From NCBI GenBank assembly GCA_047609825.1, contig JBLFXJ010000110.1, forward strand, positions 1 to 21,119: a stretch of 21,119 bases of DNA. The letters run 5' to 3'. This document shows positions 7,587 to 13,657 of this stretch, piece after piece (within the stretch, counting starts at the first letter, position 1; the number at the start of each line of letters is the position of its first letter). Below the pieces are notes generated by a model. It did not search any database, had not been told where the DNA came from, and saw nothing but the letters and a program-made list of their open reading frames with translations. This DNA is from GCA-2862545 sp047609825 (GTDB lineage: Bacteria > Myxococcota_A > UBA796 > GCA-2862545). The position numbers and the translations under genes were made by a program.

Positions 7587-8120
7587 ATGGCGACGGTGGA
7601 CATCCATGAAGCCAATGCGGACTTCTCGCGTCTCCTCGCACGGGTGGCAGACGGCGAAGAGATCATCATCGCCGAGGCCGGTCGCTGTGTCGCCCGGTTG
7701 GTCGCGTGTGAGGGGCATCGTGAGTCCGAGCGGGTGCTCGGTCGCGACGCCGGCTTGTTCACGGTGCCGGATGACTTCGATGCTCCGCTGCCTGACGATG
7801 CGTCTCGCCAAAAGCCACGAGGGTTCCCCATGACCACCATGAACGTATCGTTGCCGCCTGACCTGGCGTCCTTTGTCGAGGAGCAGATCGCCTCTGGCCG
7901 CTACGAAAGCTGCAGCGAGTACGTGGGCGAGCTGGTCCGACAGGACCAAGGTCGTCGACGGTTGCGTGAGCTGGTGCTCGACGGCGCGGCGTCTGCGCCA
8001 ACATCGCCGGCGGACAACACCACCTTCAACGGCCTCCGCGACCGCGTGCGAGAGCGCGGCGTGGTCTCTCCGAGCAAGGAAGGCGCCGCGACCGAACTCG
8101 TCGATCGCAGCCGATTGTAG
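7587..8120 (+). CDS. Fused Phd-type plus ParD-type antitoxin (single frame)
   Basis: ATG 7587 has GGGAG at 7577-7581, five bases upstream. The 177-residue frame begins as a Phd/YefM antitoxin (MATVDIHEANADFSRLLARV ... EEIIIAEAGRCVARLVA ... PDDFDAPLPDD, residues 1-72). Without a stop it runs into a ParD/CopG-like antitoxin starting MTTMNVSLPPDLASFVEEQI at residue 82, with YESCSEYVGELVRQDQ (ribbon-helix-helix) and a toxin-binding-like tail. The joint is odd: skipping T7803 gives DDALAKSHEGSP then TGA at 7831-7833, a normal Phd ending that would overlap the ParD ATG 7830 as ATGA. The fusion is therefore best explained by one inserted base, real or a sequencing error. Neither half has its own toxin next to it. 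DNA binding and autoregulation are family-based expectations. Confidence 0.75.
   Translation: MATVDIHEANADFSRLLARVADGEEIIIAEAGRCVARLVACEGHRESERVLGRDAGLFTVPDDFDAPLPDDASRQKPRGFPMTTMNVSLPPDLASFVEEQIASGRYESCSEYVGELVRQDQGRRRLRELVLDGAASAPTSPADNTTFNGLRDRVRERGVVSPSKEGAATELVDRSRL
7830..8120 (+). other. Internal start: separate ParD-type antitoxin reading
   Basis: ATG 7830 lies in the same frame as the fused antitoxin and has its own GAGGG at 7819-7823, six bases upstream. It would give a 96-residue ParD-like antitoxin of normal length and composition (RHH N-terminus, then RRRLRELVLDGAASAP). It is probably the original parD-like gene and may still be made separately. No ParE-like toxin follows: the next gene is another antitoxin. 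Confidence 0.6.
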
Positions 8121-8133
8121 TAACGTAACTACA
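8116..8133. promoter_or_regulatory. Operator-like palindrome upstream of the Phd/VapC pair
   Basis: TGTAGT-A-ACGT-A-ACTACA is an 18-bp inverted repeat with a perfect ACGT centre and only the two symmetrical A/A positions unpaired. It ends 20 bases before ATG 8154 and includes the TAG stop of the ParD-type gene (8118-8120). Its size and position fit an operator for autorepression by the Phd or Phd-VapC complex (inference). Confidence 0.5.
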
Positions 8134-8153
8134 TTCTCTCAATGAGGTGCGGC

Positions 8154-8408
8154 ATGGCCATCACGACGCTCACGAGCCGCGAGTTCAACCAGAACATCAG
8201 CAAGGCCAAGCGGGCAACTCGGGAGGGGCCCGTGATCATCACAGACCGTGGCAACCCGGCCCATGTGCTCATCACGATCGAGCAGTACCGCGAGCTGACA
8301 ACCCAGCAGGAGAGTGTCATCGATCTGCTGGCCATGCCGGGTGTCGAGGACATCAACTTCGAGCCACCGCGGGTCGGGCACGTCTCCCGCACGGTCGATC
8401 TGGCCTGA
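8154..8408 (+). CDS. Phd/YefM-family antitoxin of the VapC pair
   Basis: The 84-residue product reads MAITTLTSREFNQNISKAKR then GPVIITDRGNPAHVLITIEQYREL, the standard Phd/YefM N-terminal fold that dimerises and binds DNA. The C-terminal third (FEPPRVGHVSRTVDLA) is the usual flexible toxin-neutralising segment. ATG 8154 is preferred over the in-frame ATG 8142 because GAGGTG at 8144-8149 is four bases upstream of it. Its TGA overlaps the toxin ATG by one base (TGATG), implying coupled translation. The palindrome at 8116-8133 is the likely operator. It should inhibit the ribonuclease encoded next. Confidence 0.9.
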   Translation: MAITTLTSREFNQNISKAKRATREGPVIITDRGNPAHVLITIEQYRELTTQQESVIDLLAMPGVEDINFEPPRVGHVSRTVDLA

Positions 8409-8839
8409 TGTACGTCCTGGACACCCATGTCGTGTCGGAGCTTCGCAAGGCCAAGGCAGGGCGCGCCGACGCCGCCGTCACAGCGTGGGCGCGCGGAGTA
8501 CCGGTGGGCGCGCTGTTCTTGTCCGTGATCTCGATCCTGGAGCTGGAGCGGGGCGTGCTCCTGCTCGAACGGCGGGACACCCGGCAGGGGGCCGTGCTTC
8601 GAACCTGGCTGGAAGAGCGCGTCCTGGGCGCGTTCGCCGGGCGGGTTCTCCCCATCACCGCCGAGGTCGCTCGATGCTGCGCCGCGCTCCAGGTCCCGGA
8701 CCCGCGCGCCGAGCGTGATGCCCTCATCGCCGCTACGGCCCTGGTCCACGGCATGACGGTCGTCACACGGAACGTCTCGGACTTCCATGCAACAGGCGTC
8801 TCCCTTCTCAACCCCTGGGATGGTCGCCTGAGTGGATGA
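8408..8839 (+). CDS. vapC: VapC-like PIN-domain ribonuclease toxin
   Basis: The 143-residue product is a complete PIN domain. It has the four expected acidic positions: Asp5 in MYVLDTHVVSEL, Glu45 in SILELERG, Asp104 in ERDALIAATA and Asp125 in RNVSDF. These residues coordinate Mg2+ or Mn2+ for RNA cleavage; VapC toxins commonly cut tRNA or rRNA and block translation. Length and motif spacing are normal, closest to the FitB-like branch (T-R-N-x-x-D-F, then G-V-x-L-x-N-P-W). The start overlaps the antitoxin stop. No catalytic residue is missing, so the toxin appears functional. The individual RNA target cannot be read from sequence. Confidence 0.92.
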   Translation: MYVLDTHVVSELRKAKAGRADAAVTAWARGVPVGALFLSVISILELERGVLLLERRDTRQGAVLRTWLEERVLGAFAGRVLPITAEVARCCAALQVPDPRAERDALIAATALVHGMTVVTRNVSDFHATGVSLLNPWDGRLSG

Positions 8840-8897
8840 GATGGGTAAGGGCGGCGTCGAAGGGTTGGCCAATCACCGCGGTTGCGAGGTGTCGTGA

Positions 8898-8929
8898 TGT
8901 TGGAGGCGGCGGCAGTCGAACCCGCCTCC
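8898..8929 (-). other. tmRNA (ssrA) 3'-end fragment, candidate attachment-site remnant
   Basis: On the minus strand 8929-8898 contains GCGGGTTCGACTGCCGCCG followed by CCTCCAACA. Against the widespread tmRNA 3' end as I remember it (GGACGCGGGTTCGATTCCCG then CCGCCTCCACCA) 28 of 32 positions agree, with the T-loop and acceptor strand preserved. No tRNA or tmRNA body lies upstream at 8930-9000, which is inside a protein gene. Elements that integrate into ssrA leave such a displaced 3' fragment at one end. The same bases form an inverted repeat GGAGGCGG (8902-8909) / CCGCCTCC (8922-8929), so a bidirectional terminator for the two convergent flanking genes is an alternative; no T-run follows. Confidence 0.4.
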
Positions 8930-8942
8930 TGCCTCCCCCGCC

Positions 8943-9725
8943 CTACAACCGCTCCCGCGCCCGCCCCACCAGCTCCACGAACGCCGCCCGCGCCTCGGCC
9001 ACCGTCCGCACCTCCGCATCGAACGCGACCCGAACCGGCCGCCGACCCCGCCCCACGGCCACGCTCATCTCGAATCCGTACCGATCCACGGCCGTGAGCA
9101 CCACGTCCTCCACCTTCCCAGCCGTGCTGAACGCCGCCGCATAGGCTCGGAGCGCGTCGGCGTGGTCGTCGTTCATGTGCGCGATGATGCGCGCGGCATG
9201 CGCGTCGAGCGGGTCGGGTGCGGCGCCCCGCCAGGCCTCGCCATCCACCCAGGACATGCGCCCGAAGCCCCCGATGTAGCGGATTCGTTCGACGCTCACG
9301 CGCCAGAACCCGAAGTCTGAGAAGTCGGCATAGCCCGCAGCATCCGGATGCCGACCCAAGAACGCGGCGCGGGCGGCGGGGTCCTCCGTCGGTTCGGCCG
9401 TGCCCTTGATGCTCATCCGTCCGACAGCGAGTGGGTTGTTCGCGGTGGCCTCGCGGAGGAGCACGCTGCAGCGCGCGTCCCGGCGGAGGTTCTTCGTGTG
9501 GGCCGCCAGCGCAGACACGAGCAGGACCGGAGAGTCGTCCCAGATCGTCGTCAGCACCACCGAGGCGTAGGGATGACCGGTCTCGTCGAGCGTGGCGAGC
9601 GCGGCGTCGGGCGTGCGCTCGGCGAGGGTCCGCGCGTGCTCGGCATGGGTGGGGGTCGGGATCGACGGATCGTACAGAGGGTCCTGACGAACAGCCGGAG
9701 CATCGTGGCGCGGAGGGCTCGACAA
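8943..9725 (-). CDS. HugZ-like pyridoxamine-phosphate-oxidase-fold protein with DUF2470
   Basis: With TTG 9725 as start (GGGAG five bases upstream) the product is 260 residues. Residues about 28-160 form the split-barrel FMN-binding-like domain (AALATLDETGHPYASVVLTT, RRDARCSVLL, GRMSIKGTAEPTED). Residues about 172-255 match DUF2470, with HMNDDHADAL at 183-192. This two-domain order is that of HugZ/HutZ-type haem-degrading or haem-storage proteins; other members bind FMN or F420. Cytoplasmic, no signal peptide. An alternative start, ATG 9842, adds 39 residues whose codons lack the GC-rich third positions of the neighbours, so I prefer the shorter form. It lies downstream of the COQ4-like gene on the same strand with a gap of 207 bases (90 if the longer start is used). 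Confidence 0.75.
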   Translation of the reverse strand: MSSPPRHDAPAVRQDPLYDPSIPTPTHAEHARTLAERTPDAALATLDETGHPYASVVLTTIWDDSPVLLVSALAAHTKNLRRDARCSVLLREATANNPLAVGRMSIKGTAEPTEDPAARAAFLGRHPDAAGYADFSDFGFWRVSVERIRYIGGFGRMSWVDGEAWRGAAPDPLDAHAARIIAHMNDDHADALRAYAAAFSTAGKVEDVVLTAVDRYGFEMSVAVGRGRRPVRVAFDAEVRTVAEARAAFVELVGRARERL

Positions 9726-9932
9726 GCGGGACTCCCGGGAGCGTGCGTGAGGTCGGTTCTTGCCCGGTCCGACGTGCAGAGTGCATGTGACCAGCCACAG
9801 GAACACCGACCATTCCTGCCGATTGGTAGCCTGTTTTCGCATGTCCGGCGTCCTGTTTCGCCCCGACGTGCGCCCATGCGATGCTCCAGAGGAGGCGGAG
9901 AATGCCGGCCAGTGGCAGCTCGTGGCCGGGCG

Positions 9933-10613
9933 TCACGCAGCATGCGCCGCCCGATCCTCGTGATACCGACCCGCCGCCAATGCGCCGGTGGCTGGCGACA
10001 GGCCCAGCCGGGCCCGCAGCTCGCGTACCGGGGTCATCAGCTCTGCATGCCAGTCGATGCCCGCGACCTGCTCCGCCGTTCGGCCCTGGTGCCAGCCGAA
10101 CGCCACGGCGTCCATGAGCGCCTGAACGCGCGCCGGCTCGGCCGTCAGGTTGCGGAGGAGCAAGGCACCGATCGCCATCTGCGACGGCGGCGGCCCCAGC
10201 TGCGCCAGATAGAAGGCCTGCAGCCCCATCTCGCCGGGCAGGTCGCTCCCGAAGCCCGTGACCACGTGCCACAGGTCATGGGTCTGCTCGACCCAGGCAC
10301 GCACCCGGCCCGCCTCGTTGTCCTCCACGTTCACCCGGATGTGGTCGAAGCCCTGCGCTCGGAGGAACGTCCCGAGGACGTGGCCGATGCTGCCCTCGGG
10401 ATGGGCGAGCAGCTCGGCGACGGGCGGGAGCGGCGCCATGAGCGGGCGGCTCGCAATGGCCCGCAGGTGCGGGTTGGCGAGCACCCGCGGCATCGCGATG
10501 TCCTGCAGGTTGTCCATGACCCCGAGGAAGTCGTTCACGTCGACGTAGTCGCTCCGGAAGAAGCGGAGGAGGGCGGGGACCATGGCCCACGCGATTCGCA
10601 CGGCAGTGAACAT
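9933..10613 (-). CDS. COQ4-family protein (ubiquinone biosynthesis-like)
   Basis: The 226-residue product contains the COQ4 signature H-D-x-x-H-(x11)-E: HDLWHVVTGFGSDLPGE, with His112, Asp113, His116 and Glu128, which bind a divalent metal in COQ4. Around it are the family-like segments DNLQDIAMPRVLANPHLR and GSIGHVLGTFLRAQGFD. In eukaryotes COQ4 acts in coenzyme Q synthesis, reportedly at the C1 decarboxylation/hydroxylation step; the role of bacterial homologues is less clear. Three ATGs open the frame (10628, 10619, 10613). GGGAG eight bases before 10613 favours the last, but 10628 is possible. No other quinone gene is nearby. It is divergent from a TetR regulator across about 100 bases, suggesting control by it. 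Confidence 0.83.
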   Translation of the reverse strand: MFTAVRIAWAMVPALLRFFRSDYVDVNDFLGVMDNLQDIAMPRVLANPHLRAIASRPLMAPLPPVAELLAHPEGSIGHVLGTFLRAQGFDHIRVNVEDNEAGRVRAWVEQTHDLWHVVTGFGSDLPGEMGLQAFYLAQLGPPPSQMAIGALLLRNLTAEPARVQALMDAVAFGWHQGRTAEQVAGIDWHAELMTPVRELRARLGLSPATGALAAGRYHEDRAAHAA

Positions 10614-10714
10614 CGTCATTTCTCCCATCGCGTCGGGCGTTGTGCCCTCGCTGCGATGCCCTCAGAGTAGGGTTGCGGGGCCCACCCGCCGATTCGCGTC
10701 CGGGAGCACGTCCG

Positions 10715-11341
10715 ATGGATCACGAAAACCTACGTAGACGCCCGCGTCAGCGCCGTTCGAAGGACACGGTTCAGGTCATCATCGACGGGGCCGTTCAGGT
10801 TCTCATCTCGAATGGCGGCCAGGAGCCCAGCATGGCGGCGATCGCGCGCAAGGCGGGCGTGTCCGTGGGGTCGATCTACCAGTACTTCTCGAGCAAGGAA
10901 GACCTGTTGGACGCGCTCGTGTCTCGCGTGTTTGCCGACACGCGGGCCAAGGTCCAGCGCCTGGTGGACCTCCCCCATCCGACCGACGACGACTTCCGCG
11001 CCATGTATCTGGCGTTCGTGACCGACTTCGACCGCGAGTTGCCGCTGAACCACTACCTCCTGACCCACCGGGTCGAGGCGAGCATGCAGCAGAGCATGGC
11101 GTTCCAGTCGTGGGCCGAGGAGCGATTCGCGGAGCTCGCGCTGCGCACCGGAAGGATCGAAGACCCCGAGCACGCCACGCGGATGGCTACGTCGGCGGTC
11201 CGGGCGATCGTTGGGTTGTTGCAGGCCTCCGCGCGCCACGACACCGCCGGACTCGACATCGACGGAATTGCGGACGGGTTCCTGGTCATCACGAACGCGT
11301 TCGCGCCAGCTGCCGAAGGGGGACCCGACGAGCCTGCCTGA
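10715..11341 (+). CDS. TetR/AcrR-family transcriptional regulator
   Basis: The 208-residue product has a basic N-terminus (LRRRPRQRRSKDTVQ) and a TetR helix-turn-helix at about residues 38-63: SMAAIARKAGVSVGSIYQYF then SSKEDLLDAL. The helical C-terminal half would bind a ligand and dimerise; its ligand is unknown. ATG 10715 has GGGAG at 10702-10706, eight bases upstream, and excludes a longer reading from 10640. It is transcribed away from the COQ4-like gene, the usual arrangement for a repressor of both genes. In the gap, GCGGG-GCCCA-CCCGC at 10675-10689 is a short inverted repeat that might be an operator, but it is weak in such GC-rich DNA. No terminator is visible in the 117 bases after the gene. 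Confidence 0.9.
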   Translation: MDHENLRRRPRQRRSKDTVQVIIDGAVQVLISNGGQEPSMAAIARKAGVSVGSIYQYFSSKEDLLDALVSRVFADTRAKVQRLVDLPHPTDDDFRAMYLAFVTDFDRELPLNHYLLTHRVEASMQQSMAFQSWAEERFAELALRTGRIEDPEHATRMATSAVRAIVGLLQASARHDTAGLDIDGIADGFLVITNAFAPAAEGGPDEPA

Positions 11342-11446
11342 TCGGTCGCCCCGACCTCCGTGACAACAGGCGCACCCACCCCCGTCACAACCCGTGCACC
11401 TCGTACACCCCCACACGCCACTCACCCGCCTACCGTGGACCCACCC

Positions 11447-11452
11447 AGGAGG
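11447..11452 (+). promoter_or_regulatory. Perfect Shine-Dalgarno AGGAGG for ATG 11459
   Basis: AGGAGG is six bases upstream of ATG 11459 and decides this start against a longer open frame from 11360. Confidence 0.7.
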
Positions 11453-11458
11453 TACGGC

Positions 11459-12247
11459 ATGCGGTGGTGGTTCATGGCAGCGTGGATGGTGGCCTGCAGC
11501 CCGTCGGAGACGGCCGAACTGTCACCTGCTGACGGCGCCGTGCCGTCCGGCCCCGACGCGGACGGCGACGGCCTCAGCGACGCGGACGAGGCGGCCCACG
11601 GCGCCGACCCCAACGTCCCGGACACCGACGGCGATGGCTACCTCGACTACGACGAGGTGTTCGAGGGCTCCGACCCCACCGACTACGACAGCCGGATCTA
11701 CGCCGGCTTCTGGCCATACGTCCGCGACAAGGCGGCCCTGCAGGGCTCACCGATGAGCGCATCGCTCGAGCCCGGCGACCGGGTGGCGCGGTTCTCCGGC
11801 GTGGACCAACACGGCGACCGGGTGGACCTGTACGACTTCATCGGCGACGCTGACTACGTGGTGCTCGACCTGTCCGCCGGATGGTGCGTTCCCTGCTTCG
11901 GGCTCGCCGACTGGCTGGCCCGCGGCGACTCGGACTACGACAGCTGGTGGTCCGAGGTGCGCCCCGCGGTGGAGGACGGTCGGGTGCGGTGGGTGACCGT
12001 GCTCGACGAGGACTCCGCCCACGGGCCCGCCACCGAGGCCGCGTGCCGGGAGTGGGAGGACACTTTCCCCCATCCATATATCCCGGTCCTCGCCGACACT
12101 GAGGCGGTGCTGGGCGCGCACATCGGTGCCGGGTCATGGCCCACGCTCCGCCTGCTCGACGCCGACCTGCGGCTCGTTGATGGCGGCGAGGAGGAGTACG
12201 GCAAGGTGCTCGATATGACCCAGATCCTGCTGCAACGGGACGACTGA
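11459..12247 (+). CDS. Lipoprotein with calcium-binding repeats and a thioredoxin-like domain
   Basis: The 262-residue product starts with a lipoprotein signal (MRWWFMAAWMVAC; Cys13). Residues about 31-75 carry two thrombospondin-type-3-like calcium loops, DADGDGLSDADEAAHGADP and DTDGDGYLDYDEVFEGSDP. Residues about 103-260 are a thioredoxin-like fold: a strand YVVLDLSAGWC, the active-site motif WCVPC (Cys143, Cys146), a strand VRWVTVLDEDS, and SWPTLRLLDAD with the cis-Pro loop. This resembles the TlpA/ResA group of extracytoplasmic thiol reductases. A periplasmic or outer-membrane disulfide role is inferred; no redox partner such as DsbD or cytochrome-c maturation genes is in the window. It is followed by a MITE-like element after 39 bases. 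Confidence 0.85.
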   Translation: MRWWFMAAWMVACSPSETAELSPADGAVPSGPDADGDGLSDADEAAHGADPNVPDTDGDGYLDYDEVFEGSDPTDYDSRIYAGFWPYVRDKAALQGSPMSASLEPGDRVARFSGVDQHGDRVDLYDFIGDADYVVLDLSAGWCVPCFGLADWLARGDSDYDSWWSEVRPAVEDGRVRWVTVLDEDSAHGPATEAACREWEDTFPHPYIPVLADTEAVLGAHIGAGSWPTLRLLDADLRLVDGGEEEYGKVLDMTQILLQRDD

Positions 12248-12283
12248 TTCACCCCAGCGCACCGTCCAGGGCGACCTCCGCCC

Positions 12284-12286
12284 TTA
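12284..12286. other. Left TTA target-site duplication
   Basis: TTA immediately outside the left terminal inverted repeat, matched by TTA at 12445-12447. A 3-bp TNA duplication is usual for some IS5-family groups. Confidence 0.55.
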
Positions 12287-12444
12287 GGGACTGTCCAAAA
12301 ACAAGGTGTGGAGCATCGAGAGGGTTCCACGCAGTCCAGGGCAAGGAGGATGACGGTGGGGATAGCGAGCTATCCCGATGGAAGACGACGCAGAACTGGG
12401 CTGCCTGGGGCACTCGAATGCCACAACTGTTTTTGGACAGTCCC
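12287..12444. mobile_element. MITE-like element, 158 bp, no transposase
   Basis: GGGACTGTCCAAAAACA at 12287-12303 is repeated as a perfect inverted copy at 12428-12444 and the similarity continues inward (AGGTGTGG / GTTGTGG). The ends are flanked by TTA direct repeats at 12284-12286 and 12445-12447. Inside are further inverted pairs, including GCAGTCCAG (12331-12339) with CTGGGCTGC (12396-12404), and a central GGGATAGC-GA-GCTATCCC (12359-12376). Most of the element can thus fold into one long hairpin. It has no significant open frame. The ends and TNA-type duplication suggest mobilisation by an IS5-family transposase in trans (inference). AT-rich ends contrast with the surrounding DNA. Confidence 0.75.
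12359..12376. repeat. Central palindrome of the MITE
   Basis: GGGATAGC and GCTATCCC separated by GA: an 8-bp perfect stem at the apex of the predicted hairpin. Confidence 0.7.
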
Positions 12445-13473
12445 TTACCTGGTCCCCGCCTCCACCACTGCCGCAGCCGCAGCGTCGGCGATGGCCTCCA
12501 CCGACCGCTCGACGGCGATGCGGGAGCTGTACTTCAACGCGCGCAGATCGCACAGCGCGGCGAGCTCGGGGTGGGGCAGCACACGTTCGAATGGGTCGAG
12601 CCCCACCACCGCACGCGCCCGGGCGAGCACGAACTTGTCCTGCGCCACCAGGTGCTCCACCACCAGCACGCCGGGACCGGCGTCCTGCAGCGCCAGGTGC
12701 CACATCCCCCGGAGGAACGGCACCTCCGTCCCGTCGAGCCAGCCGAGCCAGACGCAGGGGTAGATGCGCCGGCGGTGAGGGACACCGCGTGCGGTCAGAG
12801 CCGCCTCGAGGGCCGCGAATCGAGCGGTGGCGTGGTCCACCAGGGGCGTGCCGAGGGGCTGGGCTGCGAGCGCGCGCCAGCGACCATCGGGACGGAGGAA
12901 CTGCACGGAGCCGAGCCGTAGCTTGTAGTCGAACATCGGCAGGTCCGGCACCACGTAGCCGGGGTAGTGCCACTGAGCGCCATGGGCCGCGGCGAACGCC
13001 ATCTCTTCCAGTGCGGTGTAGGTGCCGAGCCCAAAGCTGGCGTACGCCGGGTCGTGCAGGCCGAGCAGGCTCGCAACCGCCCGCCTGCCCACATCGAAGT
13101 AGCTGACCGCGACCAGGCGGTCGCCGTCGAACACGCTCACCTCTCGCGTGTCGAACGGCGAATCCGACTCGCACAGGGCCATGCCGTCGAGGTCGCGCAT
13201 CACGAACCCGATGAACCGGCCGCGCGTGGCCCGGTACAGGCGCTCGTGCTCAGCGGTGAGGCGGGCCCGACGCACCACACACCGGAACCGCTCACGGCCG
13301 CGCCGGAGCACCCGACGCAGGCTCTTCGACCGCGGCACAGCCTGCACCCGCAGGCGGATGTGCACGAGCTCACGCAGCACGCCGTCCAGCGGGAACACCG
13401 GCGTGCGGTACAGCAGCGGCCCTGACCGGAACCAGCCCCGGGCCAGCCGCTGATCCAGGCCATCTGGGGTCAT
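12445..13473 (-). CDS. Arginyltransferase (ATE/Bpt)-like protein with C-terminal extension
   Basis: The 342-residue product resembles N-end-rule aminoacyl-tRNA-protein transferases. The N-terminus has LARGWFRSGPLLYRTP and VPRSKSLRRVLRRGRERF, like the GWRRSG...YRP and PSRSQRRVLRRN segments of Bpt/ATE. The GNAT-like C-terminal core follows: LVAVSYFDVG (120-129), GLGTYTALEEMAFAA (148-162) and YPGYVVPDLPMFDYK (170-184), matching the LGTYxxxxEI and YYxGYxIPxxPKMxYK motifs. The N-terminal cysteine cluster of canonical ATE is missing; residues 1-100 have only Cys65. About 140 extra residues follow the core (RIYPCVWLGWLDGTEVPFLR and onward) and I do not recognise them. Transfer of an amino acid or acyl group to proteins is inferred. 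The TAA stop is the right-hand TTA of the MITE target duplication. ATG 13473 lacks a good ribosome binding site. Confidence 0.65.
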   Translation of the reverse strand: MTPDGLDQRLARGWFRSGPLLYRTPVFPLDGVLRELVHIRLRVQAVPRSKSLRRVLRRGRERFRCVVRRARLTAEHERLYRATRGRFIGFVMRDLDGMALCESDSPFDTREVSVFDGDRLVAVSYFDVGRRAVASLLGLHDPAYASFGLGTYTALEEMAFAAAHGAQWHYPGYVVPDLPMFDYKLRLGSVQFLRPDGRWRALAAQPLGTPLVDHATARFAALEAALTARGVPHRRRIYPCVWLGWLDGTEVPFLRGMWHLALQDAGPGVLVVEHLVAQDKFVLARARAVVGLDPFERVLPHPELAALCDLRALKYSSRIAVERSVEAIADAAAAAVVEAGTR

Positions 13474-13545
13474 CGTGTGCGGGTTGTCGGCCTCGATGTC
13501 CAGCCGGCCCTCCGAGCCGCGAACAGCCTACCCGGTTCGCCTCCT

Positions 13546-13656
13546 GTGCGCGGTCGCGGACGTGACGGGCGTCCCTGGCCCGAGGACGAGCGCATCCGCC
13601 TGCTCGCCGAGCTGGACACCATCGACGCGGAGTTGGGGTCCAAGGTGGGTCTGTGA
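13546..13656 (+). other. Possible small ORF or gene remnant
   Basis: From GTG 13546 (or GTG 13477) to TGA 13654-13656 there is a 36- or 59-codon frame. Its second half reads RPWPEDERIRLLAELDTIDA, with strongly GC-rich third positions and a helical, charged character typical of real protein. No ribosome binding site precedes either GTG. It ends one base before the TolC gene's stop. It may be the surviving tail of a lost gene. The rest of the 184-base gap shows nothing recognisable. Confidence 0.25.
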
Positions 13657-13657
13657 C

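Noticed and set aside
8840..9000. Complete tRNA or tmRNA gene on the minus strand
   Set aside because: Only the T-arm and acceptor 3' strand are recognisable; the bases upstream code for the HugZ-like protein C-terminus and give no D or anticodon arm.
10675..10689. Inverted repeat GCGGG-N5-CCCGC between the COQ4-like and TetR genes as a TetR operator
   Set aside because: Only five base pairs of pure G/C in GC-rich DNA; too weak to list as a feature.
11358..11391. Near-direct repeat CCGTGACAAC / CCGTCACAAC between TetR and the thioredoxin-like gene
   Set aside because: Two imperfect 10-bp copies with no promoter context; could be chance.
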